Source: Pelodera strongyloides (Eukaryota > Nematoda > Chromadorea > Rhabditida > Rhabditidae). From it: 64,000 bases of DNA. The stretch's first letter is position 1; the number at the start of each line of letters is the position of its first letter. Where the stretch lies: NCBI GenBank assembly GCA_036852015.1, contig JAANDG010000019.1, forward strand, positions 310,001 to 374,000. The letters are read 5' to 3'. Of this stretch, positions 11,651 to 23,400 are shown piece after piece. A program made the translations under genes and the position numbers. The notes under the pieces were generated by a model. It worked only from the letters and a program-made list of their open reading frames with translations, was not told the DNA's origin and ran no database searches.

Positions 11651-12322
11651 TTAAGAAAATTATGATAAAGCACAGGAACGCGAGAACCTTATTATATAAA
11701 GTTGAGAGCTTTGTATGTTTGATTGATTGTGTGTTTGGATGATGTGCGTTACGCTCAGGAAGTAGGATTGGTTCAGTAGTTCATGTTCCCATGCACTGAG
11801 CCATCCCACATCCCGAGCGCCCCTCTCACAAAAGTCCAAAAAAGGCTGCATATACGGAATGTGTGTGGTATATCGTTCGGGCGCGTCGGCGGCGCTCAAA
11901 GTACTTCGATTAAAACACAAAGAACATGCAAGTCTAGAGCAACAAAAGAAGCAATAAAGCGAGAATTTTAGCATATGCTAATTTTTTGAATCACTTTTAA
12001 ATCCAAGTTTCACGTATGTATGAAATAAAAATGTACTAGAAGGTCGCCTCAGGCGGCGCAGCCGTCTGGTTATATTATAAAGGTTTCGCATTTTCGCAAG
12101 GAATTTTGGTTTTGTTTAAAAAAAAACTAATTTTAACAAAATGGTAAGCGTTAACAATGAAGGTACCCATAATAAAGTGAGTAAATAAGTTGGATGTCTC
12201 TTTCTGCCCATCCTCGTGAGAACCTTCACGACTCCGCAGCCACCCGCATGATGACAGGAGTTAGGCTTAGGCATAGGCTTAGGCTTAGGAGTAAATCTCA
12301 AGATACAAATAACCCACCCCCT
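11651..12322. other. Intergenic stretch with degenerate TTAGGC words
   Basis: No supported exon was found. A short run GTTAGGCTTAGGCATAGGCT begins near 12260. A weak hydrophobic frame on the minus strand (about 12116-12200) lacks linked splice sites. Confidence 0.4.
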
Positions 12323-15300
12323 CTATAATATTGCCATTTTCACAAGGCAACCAGTCTTTTCCACTCTCTGTTGGTTGAGGACATTGCTGGTATCTAGAAA
12401 AGAAAAAAGGAGATTGAAAGGAATAAAAAAGCTCACGTAAAAAATTTCCTGAGCTGGCCGGTAAGCCGACCTCTCAAGATAGTGGGCCAGTCTCAGGGTG
12501 GCTGACCCCTTGCAGTGGGTCAGCCACCCTGAGACAGCGAAATATTCGGAATAAATTCTTACGTTACCCTGAGACTTATTTAGAAAAACTTTCAACGTTA
12601 CACTACAGAAATGTTTAAACACGAAATCACAAACTTGAATTTTGGAGTGTTGACGTGTCTGCTACAGTCGCATAACGGAAAGCAATTGGCCCAATCGAGT
12701 AGTGTCTGAAAAGATAGAAAGTGGATGAAACCTTTTTGGTGACGGTTCACTAGTTGGAACAAAAGGTGTCGTACCGGAGTACAGCCTTCTGCCCTTGCAC
12801 CAATATAATATTAGCGATAGATTAAACAATTAGAATTAGAACGAATGTCTAGGGAATCCTCCACGAAAGATCCCAAGTACAATGGACCTACGCCCAGCCA
12901 AGAAATGAGTATGAAACATGTAACTATACAGACAACAATTGTAGTGACGTACACAAACAAGGAAAAACATAAAATATTTACTTTTATTTAAATAATAAAA
13001 CTCTTAAACTAATATAGATCATGATAAAAGGTAGATGTTAGAATTCTCATAAATAATTAAAATATATGACGAACTGAAGTCGGCATAAACCAGTGACAAG
13101 TCACCGAGTGACCCCCACTCAGGCCATAGCGACCTTTTATACACGAACAGAAACAGACGCGAAACTACCCGCGCGCTAGGCACAATTGTAACTGCGGTTA
13201 ATTGCCCAATTGCCTGAGGCAGGCAATGTACCACAGAGTAATTAACAAAGCAAACTACAACACGTAGACTATAAAGTTACGGTATCTAGATAGCACTATA
13301 GAAGAGACTACTAAGTACCCTATGTATACTACTCACTGGTCTTTTCGTGGACAAATTTGCTGACCACTTCGTGACCATGTGCTGACCAACTTTCATCGAA
13401 AACCGTCATCAACTGTCACCAAATGATCATGAACCAGTCACCAGCTGGATTTTTTCAGCGCAAAACTTTTTTGGTGACGGGCCAACGACCGTTTTTCTCT
13501 GGTTTCGGCAATTATTTCGTTTTCCTGTTTTACAGACCTGACCATCAATGCCGCTCCTCTTCACAAAACACCCTGGACCACTTTTGTAGGCGTTGAACTC
13601 ATCCGTGTTTGGTACATTCGGGTTGTAGTAGGCGAGATTAACGCACGTAGACCTAAGGATAAAAATATTGATGTGGGAATTACGTGATTAAATAATGGAT
13701 GTGTAAAGAAAGGAAGAGGAGCTCCCTTTTTATAAAAATCTCAAAAATTACTATGAACACCCAAAATCGATAGCTTACATGTCCAATCGATCGATGCCAG
13801 TCATCAGTGCGGCATTGTCCATTCTTATTATAAACTTCACGACGTCGGACACCAAAATGGATGAAGAATTCGTAGATTGATTCGACTGAAATTACTATGT
13901 ATGCACTTATACAGCAACTCAACCGCATATTGATAATTGTAGAACTACAATTTGTCATCTGGATTTCGAATTTCGTCGCCTAATGCTCAGGACTTCTGGG
14001 GAACAAGTCACAAGCTTTCAAACAATGTATCGAACCATCCTTGAATAAAGCTGGCGCAGTTAAGAAAGAGGTACAGGCGAAACTAGTACAAGTAATCTGC
14101 ATAATGACTATAACTAGCACGACGAGGTTCTAGAGATTGACAAGTAATTTTATAAACTACGTTCCCATGCCCATGTTCACCCCCCCCCCCCTAAGATGAA
14201 CTGTCCCACCCATTTAAACAACTCTAACACTCATTCCTGATCAACGTAACAGAAAAAAAAACAAGCTCAGCGGAAGTCACAAAATCTCGAATATCTACAG
14301 AACTATAAAATAAAGAGTAAACCAAAAGAAACCTTCGAATCCGCTCGTTCCCTGATCAAACTGAACGCGTCCATATAGTTTAGACACTGTGTACCGTCGC
14401 TAAAAATTAAAACACGAAAAAATTAACAAGCTCCTTAGCTCAGAATTAACTTATTAGATGTTTTGACAAATAAATTGGCTTAGGCTTCTAATTATTATTC
14501 AATGTATTGTAAAAGAAGATGTTCAGCAAGAAAATGTTGAGCAACCTAGCTTTGTTCCTCATTCCAAAATAAGGGATTTGGGCAGCAGGGGTGGAGAGCC
14601 GAGCTGGCCAACATCTAGAATGCGTACAGTTAGGTACCTACAAGTTAATGCCTAAAGTTACGCCCGCCAAAATTTGCAAATACTTGGCGTGCGCGCGGCG
14701 TGCAAATGCAACATGTTACTTCCTTGAACTCTATTTCTTCTAGCTACCAGAAAGATTTAGCGAAGGATACAATCATACGCCAATCTATCAAATATTGAAG
14801 GTACAACAGATTCGCTATAGCAAAATACTCAATTTTTTTACTAAATCAAATCCGTACGTGATTGCCGTGTCCTCGCAAGCAATGAAACATGGAATCCACG
14901 GTGCCCGAATGCCAGCGCGTTCCGATTTGAAGTGAGCGATTCCATCGCTGAAAGAAAATGAAACGTCATAGTCTGCGAAGGGTTACCATACTATTATGTA
15001 TGGTATATTCTTGTTTTCTTCACTTCTTATAAGTTTTGTATGTATCCTATTTGTTTTCTCTTTTATAGGAACGATGGAGTCTTTAGCCCACAGAAATCGG
15101 TAGTCGGACGCGAAATGGTCGTAAAATGTTTTTTTTTCTATGGTACAAGAGGGAGAGAAAGACAACCCGTTAACTTTCACAGAGAAGTTACAATAAGTAA
15201 AGTATGAAAGCCTACTCTTTCTGGCTCTCACCCTCCAAAATGTGATTGAGAACTTAGAACTCACACTTTTGCTCTCCCATTGGAATACGTCCACGGTCCG

Positions 15301-18300
15301 AAAATTTGCGCCCGTTGTCCGGTGGAGAAACAACTTGAAAATGGAAGCTGACAATAGACATGTCATGGAACTACATAATTTGTGAGTTCATATTACATAT
15401 GGCCACCTATAGCTGTGGTAAGAAGAGAAACGTGGAGAATGTATAGAGCATATCGCATATCATACAAATTACAAAACCTGTATAAAATACCTTTTTATTT
15501 GAGTTGATATGGATTCCGATCGAAAAGTCTTATGCACTCCACCCGCTAACAAGTCCAATAGTTCTGGGTCGATGGCTGAAAGATATTGAGTATTAGATTC
15601 ATCATAGGCATGGAATTCGAGTTTGAAAATATGAAATTCTACTCTACATGTAAACTTCAAGAAGTGCAGGTTTGTAGTAACCCCACTCGTTAGGGAATGT
15701 ATTGGCAAAAACAGCAGCAGACGAAAACGGGAATAAAAAGAAAACATTTACGGGTTAAAGAGTAATAATAATAATATACCAATGGACACACAGTGATCAG
15801 TGATGTCCAACGAAAGCTCTCCCACCTAACGACATTTCATTAAACCAACAAAACACCTTTAGAGTTGGATCAAATCAAGTTACATCGAAAAAACTAGCCT
15901 TCTCCGGTGAGATATGGGAAAAATCTCTTGGCAAAGCACATTTTTCGATTGTTTTCGTCCACCGAGTATTCTTTGCAGGGAGGAAAGCACGGCTGTGCCT
16001 CGTAGCTCTAAAAGGAGATCGATATTTGCTTGAAAATTATTGAAAATTATTATCTGCATAATTCTCTTCAAAGTTAGACAGAGAGGGAGAGGGAAAGAAA
16101 GAGGGGGACAAAGATTTAGAGAGAGAGAGGTTTTACTTTTCTACACAACTATTCCTTGATTTTAGAGGAACTGTTTGTGTATTTTGTGTATTCTTGAGAA
16201 TTAGATCAAAAAGTACCTCGGAATCCCCATCACGGACAATACACCACGGACCATAAGCCATTCCAGACGGGTTTCTACAATGGTCGTGTAGTTCGTCAAC
16301 CGATGATTCGGTGGCTTCGAGAAACTCATCCAGGCTACCAAATGCCTGAATTCGACGGTAGAATGTGGAATGGGCATGAATTCTGGAGACTAATATCTAG
16401 AGGCTATTATGAAGTCCTGGTTCTTAGCAATCAAGAACTTTAGACGTCCAGCTTGATGTTCCCTCGTCTTATCTCTCTCTCGCTCTCTTTGTCACTCTCT
16501 CTCAAACCCGAACTCTCCCAATCATACCCGTCCGTGGCGGACACTGTAATATACATTGCAAATAAAATGCGACATATTTTCAAGCCCACCGCAAGTTCAG
16601 GTAGTTCACTCCACAGTTCCTCAGGCAAATCCTTCCACGCGACACATCGCAAATCCCTGAAATATGCAACGATTGTATATTGCAATAATGCAAACAAAGA
16701 ATATTGGCACGGCAAAGACAGGGTCGGAAACGAACATGAAGGAGGAACTGACTGTGTTGTTTTTGAGTTATTCCCTCGATACCAATCCATTGTACTTTTA
16801 CGTGGCCGGCATGCGATTACAGGGTCCTGTAATTGTAGATGTTAAGGGAACTTGGCGGCCATCGTGCACGCACTCACGCTTACTTTTTCGGAGGGACCCA
16901 CACCAATGCACGCTATTGGAGGTAGATGCGAGCATTTTTTTTGTAGAAGTTAGTCAATAATATAATTTGTACCCATTGTCAGGTCGTTACACCCATCATC
17001 CATAAGTCGACGTACGTCGATAGCGGAATACACCCATGCATTATAATTACCACCGTATGCAAACTAATCGCGCAGGATATTTCACAGCAATTAGGATTAC
17101 TGTAGCACCAACTGCTCCCACCAACTGCTACACGAACTGCTCCCATCATAAGCGGCCGCAATAGAAATGCTATGAACTATAGTTACAAATACCTCTCCAT
17201 CAGCCCAGGTGTCCTCGTTTCTTTTCGAATAACAATCGGCTGCACCACACTGCATCCACGCTTGAAGTTTCCAGCCATAGGAAAAGTCGACTAAAGATAA
17301 CTCATTTAAAATGAATGAATAAAAAAATGCTTGGCCTCCAGTTCACACAAACACAAACGCCCAATCATAGCACATTTTCTCCGTTTCATCAAAAAAAGAT
17401 AAGATGAACGGTACTGTATAGCTTATATATGCAAATACCATAGTAAATACTGAAGAAATTTCTCTAGCGTCGCAAACGCTGCGTCTTCGAATAATTACAA
17501 ACAAAGTAAAAACAGAGTATATTTATTTGCTAATGAAAACAAAATAAAACACAAAACAGGAACAAGAAAAGTCTACAAGAATTGCACATAAATTGAATCA
17601 TTGTGATAACAACTCGGCTGCTTATAGGGTTTATATAAAATGAAGTGATTACACTCCAGATTCAATTAATTACTGAACTAATTGATTAAAAGTTATCCAA
17701 CGAGGTATGTCGAACCTCCAAAGTAACGTCTAATCATAGTATAGAAACATAATTAACTAACCAAAGGGCAGAACAAACACTGTCTTGATGAGCAAATTCA
17801 TAGCGATAACATCGAATAATACTCGGAATATTATGTAAAAAATCGAGCCCGAGTGTGGGGATAAAGTTTTCTTCACATGTCATCTATGTAAAGTTATCCT
17901 ATGCAAATTACGTGAGGAAATTTCCACACAAAATGAATAAGTGAAATTGACATTCTTATGCAAATTCTACAATACCGCGATCTTGCCAATATAGTATACG
18001 CAAATAAGTATAAATAAACTAACCCTAAAATAAGAGTAAGCAATCTGTAATCTTCTGAACCTAGTAGAGACCATGGTATGTCCAGTAAAAAAAAATACAT
18101 AAATACTAATAAATTATTGGCGAAAATTATATCTTATCTTACAAAGGAGGTTTTTTTACGTCCATCGGCCTAGGCAACTCAACAACGAACCCAAAGCCTA
18201 GACAAGTTTTTCCTCGTTTCTGTGGAAAACGTAATACAGCACATCTACTCTAAAAAAATTTACTCCGTACGTTTGCGAGTTAGCTGTTTATGAAAGACAG

Positions 18301-19208
18301 TACTCCAAGTTTCACTGCGTTCTATGCGATGCGTCCACTCTTTCTTTCTGTTGCCTATCATCGATACCGACGCTCTGAAATATCGTTCTTTTAGTTTTGT
18401 ATTCTTGTTTCCCAAAAATTAAGCACCGCTCATGCTATAGAAATCTCCTTCTCCAGAACCTACATGCATCTTGGCGTAGGTATAAAAGTCCATATAGAAC
18501 AGTAGGAAGGAAGGTTCACTAGCGTAACTAAGATACTCATCATGGAAAGCTATGAACTGGGTATAAAAGAATTGAATTGAATCTAAATTATGGAGGGCCT
18601 CTTATTGCTAGGACGAATCGGATTGAAATGACCCTAACCAGAATAGGCGGAGTCGTGATTTGATTATTCCAACCAAAAATAAATAAATATCACTTTTTAA
18701 TGCCGCACCAACCTCCTTATCTCCGGCGATAGAAGTTTCTCTGAAGAATTCCCTCCGGATAAACCAAACGGTCTTCGAGAGAGGTACACAGAAGATGGCG
18801 ACAATAATATACATACTCAGGCATAGCAACCTGAAACAAGTCCGAATGAATACACAAGTTTAAGTTAGTGTTTGGGGCTTTGAGATTGTAAAAGTACTTC
18901 GATCGGGTTCGTGCTCAATCTTTGCACTGGTATTTCTCTTTAGACGCAGCAAACTTGACGTACAGCGAATAAACCAGATAGATTCAATTCCGCTTACCAT
19001 CGAGCTTACATACACATACAGACATACACTAGCACGAGTTCAAAACCGATCCTACGCTGAACCTTAATTAACGAAACCGGTGGTAATAAAAAAAACCTAT
19101 GCGGTAAAAAAACACCCAATAAATAAATCCTGATTACAAAATAAATACTAAACAAGGTAAGTCAAAAGTAACAACCCACCTCTTCAACTGTTGTGAATAG
19201 CTGTTCAT
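12323..19208 (-). CDS. Kringle-like membrane-anchored or secreted protein, 14 exons, 373 residues
   Basis: Exons, in transcript order: 19180-19208, 18713-18830, 17193-17290, 16590-16656, 16217-16345, 15899-16007, 15491-15575, 15265-15333, 14858-14947, 14362-14399, 14231-14294, 13538-13652, 12666-12705, 12323-12393. All phases agree and total 1122 nt including a TAG stop. The start ATG is 7 bases after a CTTCAG acceptor. Residues 11-28 are a hydrophobic segment (LLCLSMYIIVAIFCVPLS) after a short basic head: a signal anchor or a signal peptide. Module 1 has kringle-style cysteines at 62, 86, 127, 139, 154 and 158, with the hallmark DHCRNPSGMAYGPWC and PCFPPC. Modules 2 (about 171-259) and 3 (about 270-349) repeat the plan but lack the first Cys; module 2 also has GPWT where GPWC is expected. 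One intron is GC-AG (donor at 15898). Kringles bind proteins or lysine-rich ligands outside the cell; the ligand here is unknown. The weakest joins are the 67-base intron 14295-14361 and the last two exons. Confidence 0.65.
12490..12535. repeat. Perfect 19-bp hairpin
   Basis: GTCTCAGGGTGGCTGACCC (12490-12508) is followed after 8 bases by its exact reverse complement (12517-12535). Weaker inverted similarity continues outwards (ACGTAA..ATTT.. on both sides), so it may be the core of a small foldback element. It lies in an intron of the kringle-like gene. Confidence 0.75.
13949..14070 (+). mobile_element. SINE family S1, 5'-truncated copy
   Basis: From CAATTTGTCATCTGG onward the sequence follows the S1 copy at 11370-11650 through TGCTCAGGAC and on to CCTTGAATAAAG (about 14039-14050). 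The tRNA head is absent, so this copy is truncated at its 5' end, as incomplete reverse transcription would produce. It sits in an intron of the kringle-like gene. Confidence 0.8.
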
Positions 19209-19295
19209 GATAATTCTGAAGTTTGTGAGCTCAGTAGTGAGTATCAGCCACTTTCCCCCAACAATCCTCAAATCCGGCGGGGATCTATTCCTGCG

Positions 19296-19349
19296 TGACT
19301 CCCTGCCCCTCCCTCATTCCCTTGACTCCCTGCCCCTCCCTCATTCCCT
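19296..19349. repeat. 27-bp direct repeat, two copies
   Basis: TGACTCCCTGCCCCTCCCTC begins each of two adjacent 27-base copies (19296 and 19323). They lie just upstream of the first exon of the kringle-like gene. Simple tandem duplication; pyrimidine-rich. Confidence 0.8.
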
Positions 19350-19673
19350 TCTTGTCATGTTCCCCCTCTACCCTGTTTCCGATTACAATCTTCACCCTTT
19401 CAAATGATATTCTTTGCCAATTTTCAGCACAAAAAAGCTGGATTTCTCTGCCAAACTCAGTACGAGAAAACATGACACAAAAATCGAAATGGAATTGAAA
19501 TTTTACCTAGAAACACACAGATCATAAACTATAAGTACAAGACTCCACTATGACTACGTACGCACCACTATGAGTATACGGTATAGTATCCTATATTTAA
19601 CCCACGCTAATTAAGTTAAGCGTTTCAAAAAGAAATACTTCTCAAGGATAACAGTACACCAATAATTTTCCTG

Positions 19674-19898
19674 GGGACACTTCTCCAGGACCATCCACGA
19701 AGTTCGGACACTTCGTGGGTGGTCCCGGAATTCATTGTCAGTTACTTATTTTATTTGATTGAACACACCTACGCGGTCCTCTTTCGGAATTAAACTTGAA
19801 TTTTTCAGAATTAAAATCAGCGCAAATAAAGTACAAATCCGAATTCCGACCACCCACTTGGTCTGAACTTCGTGGGTGGTCCGGTTGTCCATTGTCCC
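19674..19898. mobile_element. 225-bp foldback element with GGGACA ends
   Basis: The left end GGGACACTTCTCC and a nearby GGACCATCCACGAAGTTC match the reverse complement of the right end (GGGACAATGGACAACC, then GGACCACCCACGAAGTTC). Each arm also contains its own small palindrome built on ACTTCGTGGGTGGTCC. No open frame is present. It lies between the kringle-like gene and unc-18 and is MITE-like, of unassigned superfamily. Confidence 0.65.
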
Positions 19899-20418
19899 AT
19901 CCTTTTAAACAATGTCTATCTATACAACACTCTACCCCGAGATGAGTTCTGTAACAAAACAAACTCCTCTTCTGAAAACAAAAAATCTAATCCACAAGTT
20001 TCTTCAAGCAAAACATGAGTAAAATATAAGATGGCGTGCAAAACAGAAAGAAAAAACCATAAAACACAGAAACAAGATAGTCAAGAAGTCAAGTAACATG
20101 ATAGACAACTACCTGTGAGTTACAAAGACAAGAAGCGAAACCTAGTAGATTGGCTGATCACTTTCGAAAACGCTAGAAAGACGAGTAAAGGGTTTTAACG
20201 AGTTCACATGGTACACAGTTCACGTAACCATGAAATCAAGGGAATTGAAAACAAATTCCGCAGCATACTACAAGCAAGCTATCCGGGGAGCGGGAGATTT
20301 GGAAGCATTCTCCACTCTTTACTCTTACTCATTTAAACATAATAGTTCTTTTTTAAACACAATTCTTGTCTCTAGAAAATTTAAAAGACCACAAACATTC
20401 TAGGGAACACGAAAAGGT

Positions 20419-23400
20419 CTAGCAGATGCTCACAACATCAGAAGCAAACCTAGCCGTCGATGTATTCGGGTAGACGGACACTGAAGCTGAACAGTCCTCC
20501 TTCTCCGACAAGGCCTTCAAGTTATTGATGTAGATAGAGGGAGTGAGAACCTGGTCGGAACCTGCAATCAATACTTAAGCTGACAATAGCTATAGCCACC
20601 AAGAATCATAGGTTTACGGTTTATTAACAACACTATGTTCTCCCAGGAGCGGGAGATTTCCCGAATAATTTCCTTTGTTTTTACTAAAACTGAAATTAGG
20701 GCGCCTTGGGTGCAACAACGACTTCCAATATTCCACTTCAGCTACGTAAGCAATAAATAATTAATAAGCTCCTGGGAAAACGCACATAATGGGCTACAGT
20801 ACAGCACAGAACAGTACATCCAATCGCCCACCTACAATAACCTGCCACGGTCTGTGCTCATTCGATGTCTCATATGCAGATCTGACTTCCGAATGGGTCA
20901 TTCCACCCACAATGAAAACGATGAGACGGGATGGAGGTTCCCTCAGGGAGTGCTTCTCCCCAAAACGGGCAGAACGGGCGGCACGGTGATGGCCCTCACT
21001 GACCTTCAATTGAGTGATGTCAATATACATAGACGCTGTACTGGAAGTTTTCGTATGAAACCATGAACGGGATCAGAATCAGACCGCTATTTTAAAAGTT
21101 GTATTAAACTGAAAAGATATTGGCAAGCTATTCGATTGGAAGACCGGTACTGAAAACTGCGTACAGAGAATGGATTTATTTTATTTTAAACTAAATTTGA
21201 ATATTTTTAACCAAACAATGTGTGGACAGTAACGCTCACAGAAATGGTAAAAAAATCGGATCAATTCCCTGGAGACGCTAGCTCGGTATGACTAAAATCG
21301 CACAACTTTATCCAATAACTACCTTCCTATCGGCCAAAAAGGGGAAGTGTGTCTCGTCGAGTTTGCCCTCGACCACATCCTCCATGATATCTTTCACTAC
21401 GGGAACCCAACGCCCACTTCTGTACACATTAGTCTGATCGCGCTCACGACGGTTCGGACGCCAAACCTGCAAACTGAGCGATAAACAAAGACACACCACT
21501 TAAAACTTGACTTCTAGCAAATGCTTATGCGCTTATGAGCACATAAATGTGAACCACTGGTACAGATGATACATGTGTATACCAAACACAATAGACTATA
21601 GACAAACTAAAAACGAAACCGCTACAGATCGACAACGCTGAACGTCCGGGCCATAAAAAAGATAACTTGGCCGCATTTCGAAATACACCCAATCACTACC
21701 GTACCCTGGCCCTTCCCCCATCGATCTCAACGTTCTGTCCCAACATTGTCGTATTCCGAAGAGCTTTCACACAGTCCGAGTCCAATTTTGCATGAAATAC
21801 CAATTTGTCCAACGATTCGCGTTCGATACCGTTCCTATAAAACCACATCATGTTCAAATACCTACTCGTATAAGCTAACACAGCTAAACAAAAATACTGT
21901 GTCTACAAGAAGGCAAACGATAGAGAAATGGCGAGAGAACACCACAACCTACTACGACTGCATATTTGAATTTGATTTAAAAAAAAACGACCGAGGAACT
22001 ACCTGTGATGTGGGACCGACACAGACATGAAAAAAACCTACATTTTATGGATATAAATCAGGATGAGACGAAGTTTATCCACAACGTCCACCGTTTCGTC
22101 CATAAGTAGAGGGAGAATTGATCTGTGCAAAGGAATAATTATTAAAAGGCGTACACATGAAGCTTCACCCCCCCCCCCGTTCTGAAGAAAACTTACGCTT
22201 CCCTAACAACTATACCTAGAGGACAGCGATAAAAGACAGCCATTTGATTGCAACTTCTAGATAGTCAAAGAGTACTGTACGCACACCGAGTACTACAGTA
22301 ATGCACGTTCTCTTTTTTCTGTCCTCTACCTCTCTCTCTCTCTCTTTCTCAAAATCTCTTCCTGAACTCAATGAATCCAAATTTAGAATCTTAATACGAC
22401 CAACCTGATGGGATCTTCCGTCGTGTCTATCACCAGATCTTGCTCCACGGCATTCAGACGGTCCACTCCATGCCTATACTTTTCCATACAACTTTCGACC
22501 ATATGCAATTGCCCGCTCAACATATTAACCTCCTTTTGATACTGAGGAGCAGTCTTCACGAGGGAGGACAGTGCCTGAACAAACAAACGTACAGCTAGCA
22601 TGGGGGAGGACAGTACATGCATGATATGTAAATCAAGTAACAAGCATATTGAGTACTGTGGGCAACACTTCAGGGGATGTTTGGCAAATACATATAGAGG
22701 CAATGAAAGACACTGTTTGAAACATCGAACAAAACCTGAGAGCATGGCGTCTTTACTAAATACCTTGAGTTCCATGGGTGGCTGACTCTGATTTTGGTCG
22801 ACAGCAGTCATGGCCACCTTGTTCACCACAAACTTCTTGACAGCTTCCGAGATGGCGGGCAGCACATCGGCAATGTGTCTGTGACGGTTGACTCTCCAGA
22901 AACAGTCATCCTCGTTTAGTACAACCTGAGAGTAAAAGAATACTTGACTACTTTGCTAACTGGTCTCAAATGGGGAAGAATTCTTTACTCTGCGTATAAC
23001 TTTTCAGTGCTACCCGTCTAATAAGCACCTCCATTTACATTGAATGCAAACACAAAAGATCACTTCAAGGTGATGGGGACTCGCAAAACATGGGTGCCGC
23101 CTTTTGGCACTTATTCAAACAAGTTGGTATTGCCGGCCTTTCCCGCTGCGCTTTCTACTCTACTTAACAATTAGCTAACTCAATTCGTCGAAAGTACAAT
23201 TAGCAATCAATAAACTGACCATAAAAAACCAAGCATCAGAGTTGAGCAAAACAGAAAAAATATCACCTCTTTTTTCACGTTGCCAATATCATACTTGTAG
23301 ACGTCGTCATGCAGGTTCAATAACTCACTAGCCATTGCCTGAAGAATACAATCATAGCATCAAGGTTATAACATTGATTTCAACCATAGTGAATCAGTCA

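Noticed and set aside
12260..12291. TTAGGC-like run resembling nematode telomere repeats
   Set aside because: Only four or five imperfect units are present, inside a gene-rich region; similar words near 3470 are scattered. Not evidence for a telomere or for a nematode.
15783..15829. Possible extra exon of the kringle-like gene with acceptor and donor
   Set aside because: It can only be joined by cutting the preceding exon early and destroys the alignment of module 2 with module 1. The GC-AG join fits phase and homology better.
16979..17161. 60-codon minus frame with WCY and CCEISC resembling a kringle part
   Set aside because: It lacks an acceptor and donor in the needed phase, and the exons on both sides already join each other in phase.
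17193..17290. Alternative frame of the third kringle-gene exon (WMQCGAADCYSKR)
   Set aside because: It looked like a kringle end, but its phase does not match the exons on either side. The other frame joins both neighbours and supplies the first kringle cysteine.
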